Origin: a virus
IMG/VR virus record: IMGVR_UViG_3300005915_001138
Span: 1-64,000 of that record
Reading direction: 5' to 3' (one strand)
DNA: 64,000 nt
A program made the position numbers and the translations under genes. The notes below the pieces were generated by a model, which ran no database searches, was not told the origin of the DNA, and saw only the letters and a program-made list of their open reading frames with translations. Each line of letters starts with the position of its first letter. Positions within the stretch are counted from its first letter, which is position 1. Of this stretch, positions 53,774-59,880 are shown in pieces.

Positions 53774-53941
53774 TTAAACATTTCCGTTGGTGATATGAAT
53801 GTCTTCATCGACATCTCTCTTTTGGATTAATATCATAACTTCTTTTAATTCATCCATTTGCATTTCTAGTAATCCTATATTGCTTGTCATTCTTGCAATA
53901 ATTAATTCAGCTTTTTCTTTTAAAGAATTTAAATCACTCAT
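53774..53941 (-). CDS. Small helical protein (55 residues)
   Basis: The product starts MSDLNSLKEKAELIIARM and is a continuous helix with heptad pattern, ending in a polar tail. Its ATG overlaps the stop of the upstream gene (ATGA). It is one of three tiny coupled genes. Confidence 0.6.
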   Translation of the reverse strand: MSDLNSLKEKAELIIARMTSNIGLLEMQMDELKEVMILIQKRDVDEDIHITNGNV

Positions 53942-54114
53942 TCGTATCCATACTCCTCTAATGCTTTTCTTGCTATGTCTGCTTGATCTTCCTCATAGCA
54001 GCCACATTCATATACTGGGGCGCATTGACAATTACAACCCTCTGTATGTCCGAAGGTAGTTATTCTTTCTAATGCATCTAATAACTTAGCTATTCTTTCT
54101 TCACAATCATCCAT
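53938..54114 (-). CDS. Small Cys-rich protein (58 residues)
   Basis: It starts MDDCEERIAKLLDALER and has a Cys cluster (GCNCQCAPVYECGCYEE) that could bind zinc or another metal, followed by a short helix. The start lies 1 base after the stop of the upstream zinc protein. Not recognised. Confidence 0.6.
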   Translation of the reverse strand: MDDCEERIAKLLDALERITTFGHTEGCNCQCAPVYECGCYEEDQADIARKALEEYGYE

Positions 54115-54115
54115 A

Positions 54116-54280
54116 TTATGCTAACCCTATTTTTTTTGATCGTTCATATAAACAATTACCACACCACCAATCCACTCTAGTATCTCCAAATACTTCATAC
54201 ATATATGGGTCAGTAGTATGAGTACAATATTCTTCTTTGCCACAGAAGTTACATATTTCTAATGCAGTATCCTCGTCCAT
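54116..54280 (-). CDS. Small zinc-finger-like protein (54 residues)
   Basis: Cys pairs in ICNFCGKEEYC and WWCGNCLYE suggest one zinc-binding site. It belongs to a run of tightly linked small genes. Function not known; several such zinc proteins in large phages act on transcription or defence, but nothing here shows it. Confidence 0.6.
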   Translation of the reverse strand: MDEDTALEICNFCGKEEYCTHTTDPYMYEVFGDTRVDWWCGNCLYERSKKIGLA

Positions 54281-54291
54281 TTAAATCCCTT

Positions 54292-54576
54292 CTAATCTTT
54301 CTCTTCTTCTTGGAACAATTTATCTTGGTACTTAAAAAGATTATGGACTATTTCCCAACCTCCCCCCACAATGAGTAGAAGATAGAATAGTGGTGGGACT
54401 ATTATTGCTATTACTTTAAGTGCTAATATATTTTCTTGCATAGCCTTTGCAGTTATTTTTGGATCTGTCTTTGATTCCTCTATCCAAGTCCGTGATATAT
54501 ATGTTATTAGAAATGTAGTTGCAATTCCTACTCCTAGCCAGAGGACTATGCCTCCGATCAAAGCTAAGATAATCAT
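54292..54576 (-). CDS. Membrane protein, paralogue 1
   Basis: 94 residues with an N-terminal transmembrane segment (LIGGIVLWLGVGIATTFLITYIS) and a second one (LKVIAIIVPPLFYLLLIVGGGW). The pattern of two helices with PPxFYxLLxVG matches the next protein upstream (PPGFYILLVVGL), so the two are paralogues. The start overlaps the stop of that gene. Confidence 0.65.
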   Translation of the reverse strand: MIILALIGGIVLWLGVGIATTFLITYISRTWIEESKTDPKITAKAMQENILALKVIAIIVPPLFYLLLIVGGGWEIVHNLFKYQDKLFQEEEKD

Positions 54577-54911
54577 CGTGAATCGCCTTCAATTTTCACA
54601 GGAGCATCCGTTTTCTTTCGAACTGATTCACGCTGTTTGATTATTATGTTCTTAAAACTGATACCACTTATTATTGGTTCAACTACTTTTACAATCAGGC
54701 CAACTACAAGCAGTATATAAAATCCTGGTGGAACTGTTAATGCTAACCACCATAAAAATTCATAGTCTCCTTCATCTGGATTAGACATAACATATGAATG
54801 TTTCGGAATGTCTTTATTTCGTACGAGAAATGCTAGTAAATATGTGGAAGCTATTCCAATCACGATCCAACAAAACAATATACCGACTAACGCAAGAAAT
54901 GTAACCATCAA
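54573..54911 (-). CDS. Membrane protein, paralogue 2
   Basis: 112 residues with two transmembrane segments (FLALVGILFCWIVIGIASTYLLAFL; LALTVPPGFYILLVVGLIVKVV), matching the following gene in spacing and in the PPxFYxLL motif, plus a basic C-terminal tail. Function unknown. Confidence 0.65.
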   Translation of the reverse strand: MMVTFLALVGILFCWIVIGIASTYLLAFLVRNKDIPKHSYVMSNPDEGDYEFLWWLALTVPPGFYILLVVGLIVKVVEPIISGISFKNIIIKQRESVRKKTDAPVKIEGDSR

Positions 54912-54942
54912 TATTTCTCCTTCACATGTTTGTGACCACCCA

Positions 54943-55251
54943 CTACACCCTTAATAATCCAATTGGATCTACTAGTTTCTTAATCAATGCAACAGAATGT
55001 TCTATTGTATATATTACACCAGTAGCAAAAACTACGATTAATGAAACTGCTCCGAACAGTGGCCAAGCTATTAAGAACCCGCCCATCATGAATGAAAAGA
55101 ATCCTGAACCAGAGAACTCATCCCCCATGTCTCCACAATAATCATTATGTATATCCCATATTTTAAATACTACTATAATCTTACCAACTAATATTGCAGA
55201 TACAAATCCTATTATGAAATATAAAACCATCCCACCTATGTATGCGAACAT
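54943..55251 (-). CDS. Membrane protein, paralogue 3
   Basis: 102 residues, with an N-terminal transmembrane segment (YIGGMVLYFIIGFVSAILVG) and a second one (LIAWPLFGAVSLIVVFATGVIY). Same two-helix topology as the two downstream membrane proteins, suggesting a locally duplicated family. The ATG overlaps the upstream stop by one base. Confidence 0.6.
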   Translation of the reverse strand: MFAYIGGMVLYFIIGFVSAILVGKIIVVFKIWDIHNDYCGDMGDEFSGSGFFSFMMGGFLIAWPLFGAVSLIVVFATGVIYTIEHSVALIKKLVDPIGLLRV

Positions 55252-55511
55252 TAGTGTTTACTATCTGTTGGGAAGTTTGCATCAGGATGTTGTACAACTG
55301 TTTCAGTTGTCATCAATCCATTTGACTCTAATTCTGCCACTATGGCTTTCTCCGTTTCACCATACATCAATAGTATTTGCCCGCCGCCTTGTCCAATCTC
55401 ATTTAATTCAACTAATATGGGCTCACCCTTTTTCAATCGTTCCACATTTCCTTCGGATACGCCGAGCCCAATCAAAGGCCCAGTCGCTGTTTGTGTGGTA
55501 AACTTAACCAC
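55251..55511 (-). CDS. Small soluble hypothetical protein
   Basis: 86 residues with a strand-rich core (GPLIGLGVSEGNVERLKKGEPILVELNEIGQGGGQILLMYG). The pattern of LSxxNVxRLxxGxPIxVxL resembles small proteins found in actinobacterial and phage genomes, but I cannot name a family. Translationally coupled to the downstream membrane gene. Confidence 0.55.
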   Translation of the reverse strand: MVKFTTQTATGPLIGLGVSEGNVERLKKGEPILVELNEIGQGGGQILLMYGETEKAIVAELESNGLMTTETVVQHPDANFPTDSKH

Positions 55512-55542
55512 GGATACCTCCTTTTGTTTGTTGAGGGAATAA

Positions 55543-55701
55543 TTAACTTCTCATTGTAAGTTCTTCCAGTGCCACTAAAACCAATTCAGGAACTTTATAC
55601 TCATCCTGAGTTGTTAATATAAAAACATGTTTGGGTTTAAACTTAATATATTCTACTCGATTTTCATTCACAAATTTACCCGGCCCAACTTCAATAAACA
55701 T
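55543..55701 (-). CDS. Small hypothetical protein (52 residues)
   Basis: It starts MFIEVGPGKFVNENRVEYIK and has AAAGGAT 8 bases before its ATG. Strand-strand-helix pattern; no family recognised. The stretch from 55702 to 55882 upstream holds no convincing gene. It contains a near-palindrome GTGTACCCGTACAC (55737-55750) and a 15-codon micro-ORF behind TAGGAG, which I do not call. Confidence 0.55.
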   Translation of the reverse strand: MFIEVGPGKFVNENRVEYIKFKPKHVFILTTQDEYKVPELVLVALEELTMRS

Positions 55702-55882
55702 ATATTAATCCTTTATAGTTAACTTTCCTTTACGTGTACGGGTACACCTACATTTGTTTATATAATGTTTTATCTTTTCCTATATCAATAACCACGTTTT
55801 CTCCTAAAATAAAAAAGGTTATGGTTCATATCAATCATATCAAATAGCCTCTTTCCAATTTAGAAAGATAACTATTTAAGAA

Positions 55883-56227
55883 CTATATCCAAAGTAGGTG
55901 GGCAATTACAAATACAAATATAACAAATATTGATTTCCCAAGTAAGAGGATTCCCTTGGAACCTAAGCTCCGTCCCAGTGTATCCTCATCAGATTCATTA
56001 AATATCCTTACTACATCCTTAAATTCAGATGGTTCCATTATAGTTGCATCACATGATTTAAATATCGAATAGAAACAAACTATTCCTAGAGCTTGTATGA
56101 AAATGATCGGACCAGTATACGGAGTGTCAAACAAATGAGGGAGTGTAAGATTCCAAGTGGACTGCAGGAAAAATGCATTGATGAAAACCATCGCAAAATC
56201 GAGTAGTATCGTCAGCATACTATACAT
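55883..56227 (-). CDS. Membrane protein
   Basis: 114 residues from ATG 56227, which has GAGGAGG 7 bases upstream. The frame stays open to 56311, but that extension would read through a terminator-like hairpin, so I reject it. Three hydrophobic segments are visible (MLTILLDFAMVFINAFF; IIFIQALGIVCFYSIF; SIFVIFVFVIAHLLWI) with an acidic loop between the second and third. Function unknown. Confidence 0.65.
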   Translation of the reverse strand: MYSMLTILLDFAMVFINAFFLQSTWNLTLPHLFDTPYTGPIIFIQALGIVCFYSIFKSCDATIMEPSEFKDVVRIFNESDEDTLGRSLGSKGILLLGKSIFVIFVFVIAHLLWI

Positions 56228-56269
56228 ACCGGTTCCTCCTCGTTGAGCATATCGTTTGTTGAGTAAAGA

Positions 56270-56302
56270 AGCCCGGAGCCGAATTCCCGTCGACTCCGGG
56301 CT
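56270..56302 (-). terminator. Terminator-like hairpin downstream of the permuted tRNA-like gene
   Basis: On the minus strand AGCCCGGAG and CTCCGGGCT pair over 9 bases with a 15-base loop, followed by TCTTTACTC. It should end the transcript carrying the permuted tRNA-like element. Confidence 0.7.
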
Positions 56303-56397
56303 GATTGCCATCTTTTATTATAAGATTTCATGTCTTACATGTTGATGGGCCCGTGTTGATCTCTCTCATTCTTCCTCTGCAAAACCTTCAGTCTTAG

Positions 56398-56477
56398 CGA
56401 GCATGTCCTACCGTCTAGACGACCAGGCCGATGATATTTATGGGGGCCTGGACGAGAATCGAACTCGCGTCTGCTCG
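56398..56477 (-). tRNA. Circularly permuted tRNA-like gene
   Basis: On the minus strand the 3' half comes first (56477-56441): anticodon-stem strand CGAGCA, T-arm GCGAGTTCGATTCTCGT, acceptor CCAGGCC, base C and CCA. After an 11-base spacer (56440-56430) the 5' half follows (56429-56398): acceptor GGCCTGG, TC, D-arm GTCTAGACGGTAGGAC, A and TGCTCG. GGCCTGG pairs perfectly with CCAGGCC (7 of 7), and TGCTCG with CGAGCA (6 of 6). The D-arm resembles tRNA-Glu. A short frame directly after TGCTCG encodes AKTEGFAEEE then stop, so a two-piece permuted tmRNA is an alternative reading, though a standard tmRNA is also present. Anticodon cannot be assigned. Confidence 0.65.
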
Positions 56478-56667
56478 TTGATTGATTTCACCAGGATATA
56501 AAGAGAGGGTTCTATGTTGAACCTGCGAGCTGAATCTGTGGGTCTCAATAATCTGACTCTGACCATGGGTTTTTAGAAGAGATTCGTAACCTCTCCAATT
56601 TCCCAATCGTTGAATCTGAATCATAAGACTTACACTAGACCCAGCCTCCACAGGGGAGGCTCAATGC
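56478..56667 (-). other. Structured non-coding stretch upstream of the permuted tRNA-like gene
   Basis: No convincing gene. On the minus strand it has hairpins GAGCCTCC/GGAGGCT (about 56664-56643), GGAGAG/CTCTTC (56596-56576) and GGTTC/GAACC (about 56528-56513). It may be leader RNA, or part of the permuted RNA. The remaining gap from 56303 to 56397 also has no gene. Confidence 0.45.
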
Positions 56668-57465
56668 CTATTCGGAGGATTCTGACAGAGCTTCGTCTCC
56701 ATCCAGAATGTACGCAAGAAGTTTCTCGGAGTATGTCTGCTGATTCACTGTTGCAGTGTTCGCAGCCATTCGTGCGGCACGGGTTGCCGAGATGATGTCA
56801 TCACAACGCGCCAGAATCCCTGATTTGGTGAGGGGCGTAACCGCACTCGACTGGTGGGACTTCAGTATCTTCGCTACACGAACGTCCTTCACCTGGGGTT
56901 GGACTTGTGCGGCATGCTTTTCCGTAGCCGGTGAAAGTTCGAGTGAGACTGTTTCCTTTTCCGTTCTTGTGGTCAGCTCCTCTGGGGAAGAGTATACCCC
57001 TTCTTCCGCTACAGTTGTCAACTCAGTCCAAACCTTACCCGGAGCAAGTGTTGGAACTTGATGAAGCAGTTCGCGAATGGTACTCATCCTCTTCTCTAGA
57101 TACAGAAGCTCCGCCGCTGGCACGTCTTTCGCCACCGTGACCCCATTGACGATCAAGTCAGCTGTGGCTATGGTGTTGGTGCGTTCTTTGGATGTACCGA
57201 GATTGAATGCCTGTGCAGCATGTGCGAACACATACCGAAGCTTTCCGTAGACGGTCTCTTCCATCCGCTTCACTTCGGTTTTGTTCTCTTGGAGCGCTCG
57301 CTCATCATCGTAGAACTCGACCGAGGTGGTGAGTCCGTCGAAGTGGCCTCGCCGCTCCTGGAACGTCTTTTGTGCTTCTCTGAGAAATCCGATAAGTAGT
57401 TTGGATTTATCGTTATCGGCTGCAAGAAGCGCATGCAGCTGATTTCTATTTTCATTGCTTGGCAT
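56668..57465 (-). CDS. Hypothetical protein, GC-rich
   Basis: 265 residues. The N-terminal two thirds are helical (QLHALLAADNDKSKLLIGFL; EVKRMEETVYGKLRYVFAHAA), with LLYLEKRMSTIRELLHQVPTLAPG as a conserved-looking core; the C-terminal part is low-complexity. GC content and codon use are much higher than in surrounding phage genes, which suggests recent transfer. It lies inside the tRNA cluster. No family recognised. Confidence 0.6.
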   Translation of the reverse strand: MPSNENRNQLHALLAADNDKSKLLIGFLREAQKTFQERRGHFDGLTTSVEFYDDERALQENKTEVKRMEETVYGKLRYVFAHAAQAFNLGTSKERTNTIATADLIVNGVTVAKDVPAAELLYLEKRMSTIRELLHQVPTLAPGKVWTELTTVAEEGVYSSPEELTTRTEKETVSLELSPATEKHAAQVQPQVKDVRVAKILKSHQSSAVTPLTKSGILARCDDIISATRAARMAANTATVNQQTYSEKLLAYILDGDEALSESSE

Positions 57466-57566
57466 ATTAATCTGCCCTTTCTTTGCGTTAAGTCTGAAAC
57501 TAAAAAATCGAGATGTGTTCCCGATCCAACCTAGGCAGCGGAATGCTACCTAGGATTTTTGAAAAT

Positions 57567-57643
57567 TGGTGGGCCCTCTCGGACTTGAACCGAGGACCAA
57601 CGGCTTATGAGGCCGGTGCTCTGACCAACTGAGCTAAGAGCCC
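57567..57643 (-). tRNA. tRNA with CAT anticodon, probably tRNA-Ile2
   Basis: 77 bases with CCA encoded. Acceptor GGGCTCT/AGGGCCC, D-arm AGCTCAGTTGGTCAGAGC, anticodon stem CGGCC.../GGCCG-type around CTCATAA, T-loop TTCAAGT. The TTGGTC variable region and TTCAAGTCC T-arm are closer to Ile2 (CAT, lysidine-modified) than to elongator Met, so it would read AUA codons, which are common in this AT-rich genome. The Ile/Met choice is by resemblance only. Confidence 0.85.
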
Positions 57644-57659
57644 TAGAAGCAATGGGTAA

Positions 57660-57729
57660 AGTTAGCTGCCGATTCGAACGGCCTCTGCAGATTGCGTCCG
57701 CCGGGGTACCGTGCTCCCCCAGGACTAAC
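57660..57729 (-). tRNA. Degenerate tRNA-like element
   Basis: GTTAGTC/AGCTAAC acceptor (six pairs with one wobble), D-stem GGGG/CCCC around GAGCACGGTA, T-arm GCCG-TTCGAAT-CGGC. The anticodon arm is irregular (GCGG-ACGCAAT-CTGC, suggesting GCA, with C at position 33) and CCA is not encoded. It may be a decaying tRNA-Cys gene. Confidence 0.4.
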
Positions 57730-58113
57730 AGTTTCTCCACACACCTTGCGAGTATGTGGGCCCACTCCCATTCGCTTTCGTTGTTGGTACTGCGCGGCGT
57801 CGATATGCCCACGGCTCCCAACAACAGGATACGACAATTCTTTCCGATTTAAACTTGATATGAGTGCTACAACACTCTACATGGGCATGCCCATTTCCCA
57901 TTCGTTCTCCTTTGGAGGGAGCAATTCATTGGTGGACACTACGGAAAGAGTCACCCATGGGTGTGCTTTAAACGGGGTGATCGGTCCCACATTGTAGAAG
58001 CACATACATGAACATCAGAGGCGCGGATACATTTTAAAGTGCCATGTTTGTTTCCAGCCCCGAAGGGTATAGGAGTATCCGAGGTACACGCAACCCAGTT
58101 ACCATCTGAATAT
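57730..58113 (-). other. Structured non-coding stretch in the tRNA cluster
   Basis: No gene seen. It has three short palindromes, GTGGGCCCAC (57756-57765), ATGGGCATGCCCAT (57881-57894) and CACCCATGGGTG (57952-57963); the first two are both followed by a CCCATTCG motif. GTTGTTGG (57780-57787) pairs with CCAACAAC (57818-57825). The structure suggests processed spacer RNA or an unrecognised RNA gene. Confidence 0.45.
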
Positions 58114-58190
58114 TGGTAGCAGGAGTGAGATTCGAACTCACGACCTCTTGATTATGAGTCAAGCGGGCTGACCAACTGCCCTACCCTGCG
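58114..58190 (-). tRNA. tRNA-Met (CAT)
   Basis: 77 bases with CCA encoded. Acceptor CGCAGGG/TCCTGCT, D-stem GGGC/GCCC, anticodon stem CTTGA/TCAAG with loop CTCATAA, T-arm GTGAG-TTCGAAT-CTCAC. The first acceptor pair is C-U, a mismatch. A 1-72 mismatch is typical of initiator tRNAs, but the three G-C pairs of the initiator anticodon stem are absent. Confidence 0.85.
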
Positions 58191-58362
58191 TCATAGAAAC
58201 TGAAACCCGAGATTGGGGGAAGCCCACAACCTCGAGCTGGAGAACAAGATCTCCCTGAAACGGATGCAAATGTACAATAGGAGTTTTAAGTCACCGCGTT
58301 GACGGCCAATCCCGGATGTTCTCATCTCCTTCGCCGGGCACGCTTATTGTACATGAAATATT
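58191..58362 (-). other. Spacer with a long perfect inverted repeat
   Basis: ATGTACAATA (58270-58279) and TATTGTACAT (58345-58354) are perfect complements enclosing 65 bases with further pairing (CCCGG/CCGGG). GGAGA/TCTCC (about 58241-58256) forms another hairpin. It may be an RNA gene or a processing signal between tRNA-Pro and tRNA-Met. Confidence 0.45.
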
Positions 58363-58440
58363 TGGTCGGGTAGGTGAGATTCGAACTCACGACCCCTTGC
58401 TCCCAAAGCAAGTGCGCTAACCGGACTGCGCTACTACCCG
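58363..58440 (-). tRNA. tRNA-Pro (TGG)
   Basis: 78 bases with CCA encoded. Acceptor CGGGTAG/CTACCCG, D-stem GCGC/GCGC, anticodon stem CTTGC/GCAAG around TTTGGGA (anticodon TGG), T-arm GTGAG-TTCGAAT-CTCAC. Confidence 0.93.
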
Positions 58441-58522
58441 ATGGTGGAGGTGGCGGGACAGGTGGATCCAATGCTTTCGCAAAGGCCTGGACTATACCTT
58501 CATCTCGAAGCCCTATCCTAAT

Positions 58523-58539
58523 GAGGACAAACTATAAAC
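58523..58539 (+). promoter_or_regulatory. Late promoter-like motif of the intron endonuclease
   Basis: GAGGACAAACTATAAAC, one base from consensus in its first half, lies 19 bases before the endonuclease ATG and inside the intron. A separate late promoter is usual for phage intron endonucleases. Confidence 0.5.
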
Positions 58540-58558
58540 TTCAAGAGGAGTGCGTATT

Positions 58559-58993
58559 ATGAAAGATTCACAACTGAATGATTCCTATGCTGCTGGGTTG
58601 TTTGATGGCGAAGGAAGTGTAACGGTGACCAAACAGAAACGATCAGATCTATGGAGAAGACCCATTGTTTCTATTGCAAGCACAACGTATGAACTACTAG
58701 AGTTCATGAAAGCCAATTATGGTGGGTGCATATCCCATAAGAAAACCTACAAAGATCACCACAAACCGTCGTTTGTTTGGGCAATACAAGGTAGGAAGGC
58801 CATACAATTCCTAGAACAACTTCGACCTTATCTCCGAGAACCGGATAAGATCCGACGTACCGATCTTCTGATAGATCGGTATATTGAAGTAACCCCACGG
58901 AATGGGAAGTACAACAACGCCGCCACTATAGCAAAGGAACAATTTCAGGAAGAATTTTTCCATCCTAGTACACCATGTCTCAGTGAGAGTTAG
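58559..58993 (+). CDS. LAGLIDADG homing endonuclease, antisense within the intron
   Basis: 144 residues from ATG 58559, chosen because AGAGGAG lies 9 bases upstream (an in-frame GTG at 58550 has no spacing). One LAGLIDADG motif is present as YAAGLFDGEGSVTV (about residues 9-22), so it should act as a homodimer. The catalytic acidic residue is in the DGEG part. The gene is on the strand opposite to the tmRNA and intron, so its mRNA is antisense to both. It would promote spread of the intron into tmRNA genes. Confidence 0.85.
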   Translation: MKDSQLNDSYAAGLFDGEGSVTVTKQKRSDLWRRPIVSIASTTYELLEFMKANYGGCISHKKTYKDHHKPSFVWAIQGRKAIQFLEQLRPYLREPDKIRRTDLLIDRYIEVTPRNGKYNNAATIAKEQFQEEFFHPSTPCLSES

Positions 58994-59566
58994 GTGTCTA
59001 TAAGTCTCTACAGGGCTTTTGGAATTTCTTCCTCAACCCCACGGTATTGGCTTATCGTATTGCACGACTTAGCTTTCACCGTATGAGCACTCTTTAATCG
59101 AGGGAATTACTTCCCAAGTCGACCAGATTGATCGAACCCGCGTCCGTCAGTGTATCCGCACAAGCGTCTACGTACATAGCCTTTCATTTAGTTTCAGCTC
59201 AGAACCCGTCAGGCACGGTTCCTTTCGCCTATACCACTAGTAAGTACTCTTCTCGGTTACAAGTGATTACATCTTACCGAGTCCAGTCCCTCTGTCGTTG
59301 TCTCATCCCATAGAGGGCGTCTAGAACGAGACAGCTAGTTCATCCGATTAGGCAGCAAGTGCGAACGCGGGGGCCGGAGCCACAACATCTGCGATCTTGG
59401 AAGCCACACGGCTAGCGAAGTCTACTACGTTTTTCGCAATTAAGCGTTTTCCGATTTTTTACGAGGCCATCGGAGTCCTCGGTACGCAACTCATCCTTCC
59501 ATTCACCCACGTCGAAACCAGGTCACCCCCACAAAGATGAAACCTGTTAGTCACTATTTAATATAT

Positions 59567-59860
59567 TTAGTTGATGGGAGATTCTTCTCGAAGTCCATCT
59601 TCTCGTAATGGTTGGCATTCATGTACAACAACTCTACGTCTGTTGCAATACCTACTTACCAAACATCCATTTGTGGATTTTACCAACAGATCAGCCGCAT
59701 CTCTACAACTGAATTTAGCAGCCTTCAATCTATTTAGTGTAATAATCAATTCATTATTTCTTGTACTCTTAATCCAGAAATCTCCAATTCTTACTTTCCA
59801 CCAATCTTTATATTTGTCCTCAGCTTTAGGTGCCCATAATAGGCTGATCAAATTTTTCAT
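59567..59860 (-). CDS. Hypothetical protein next to tmRNA
   Basis: 97 residues: a helical or strand-rich N-terminal half (WWKVRIGDFWIKSTRNNELI) and a Cys/Arg-rich second half (KAAKFSCRDAADLLVKSTNG). No family recognised. It ends 36 bases before the tmRNA 5' end. The sequence GAGGACAAATATAAAG occurs within its codons (59826-59811), one base short of the promoter-like motif. Confidence 0.5.
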   Translation of the reverse strand: MKNLISLLWAPKAEDKYKDWWKVRIGDFWIKSTRNNELIITLNRLKAAKFSCRDAADLLVKSTNGCLVSRYCNRRRVVVHECQPLREDGLREESPIN

Positions 59861-59880
59861 TTATATTCACCTATTGTGAT

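Larger units (their letters stand above)
58459..59130 (-). mobile_element. Group I intron in the tmRNA T-loop
   Basis: 672 bases, inserted after the U of TTCGAU and ending in G, as group I introns do. The hallmark S element GGTATAGTCC lies at about 58489-58498 and an R-like CTGTAGAGACTTATAGAC at 58996-59013; their GACT/AGTC can form P7. A homing endonuclease gene occupies the space between them, where P8 is expected, on the opposite strand. T-loop group I introns are known in some bacterial tmRNA genes. Confidence 0.85.
58442..59530 (-). ncRNA. ssrA: tmRNA interrupted by a group I intron
   Basis: tmRNA rescues stalled ribosomes and tags the nascent peptide. On the minus strand the 5' end GGGGGTG is followed by ACCTGGTTTCGACG, the tmRNA signature. 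A tag frame ends at 59348 (stop TAA); from GCT at 59416 it gives 22 residues starting ASRVASK and ending APAFALAA. The first exon ends in GCGGGTTCGAT (59131). The second exon (58458-58442) reads TCCCGCCACCTCCACCA. Joined, they give T-arm GCGGGTTCGATTCCCGC and acceptor CACCTCC pairing with GGGGGTG, plus A-CCA. Mature length would be 417 bases, normal for tmRNA. The exact resume codon is not certain. Confidence 0.9.

Noticed and set aside
55702-55882. Micro-ORFs behind TAGGAG upstream of the 52-residue gene
   Set aside because: The 15-codon frame is too short to support, and the Cys/Arg-rich frame after it has no start codon.
56228-56311. N-terminal extension of the membrane protein gene to 56311
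   Set aside because: It would contain a strong terminator-like hairpin, while ATG 56227 has a near-perfect ribosome-binding site.
56415-56651. 78-codon open frame on the minus strand
   Set aside because: It runs through the tRNA-like acceptor and T-arm and the hairpins upstream. No ribosome-binding site. RNA explanation is better.
57546-57824. 92-codon minus-strand frame
   Set aside because: It overlaps the whole tRNA-Ile2 gene and the degenerate tRNA; translated sequence is typical of tRNA shadows.
59128-59313. 61-codon plus-strand frame
   Set aside because: It lies entirely within the tmRNA gene on the opposite strand.
59811-59826. Minus-strand copy of the late promoter-like motif
   Set aside because: GAGGACAAATATAAAG is one base shorter than the motif and lies inside codons of the gene at 59567-59860; probably chance.
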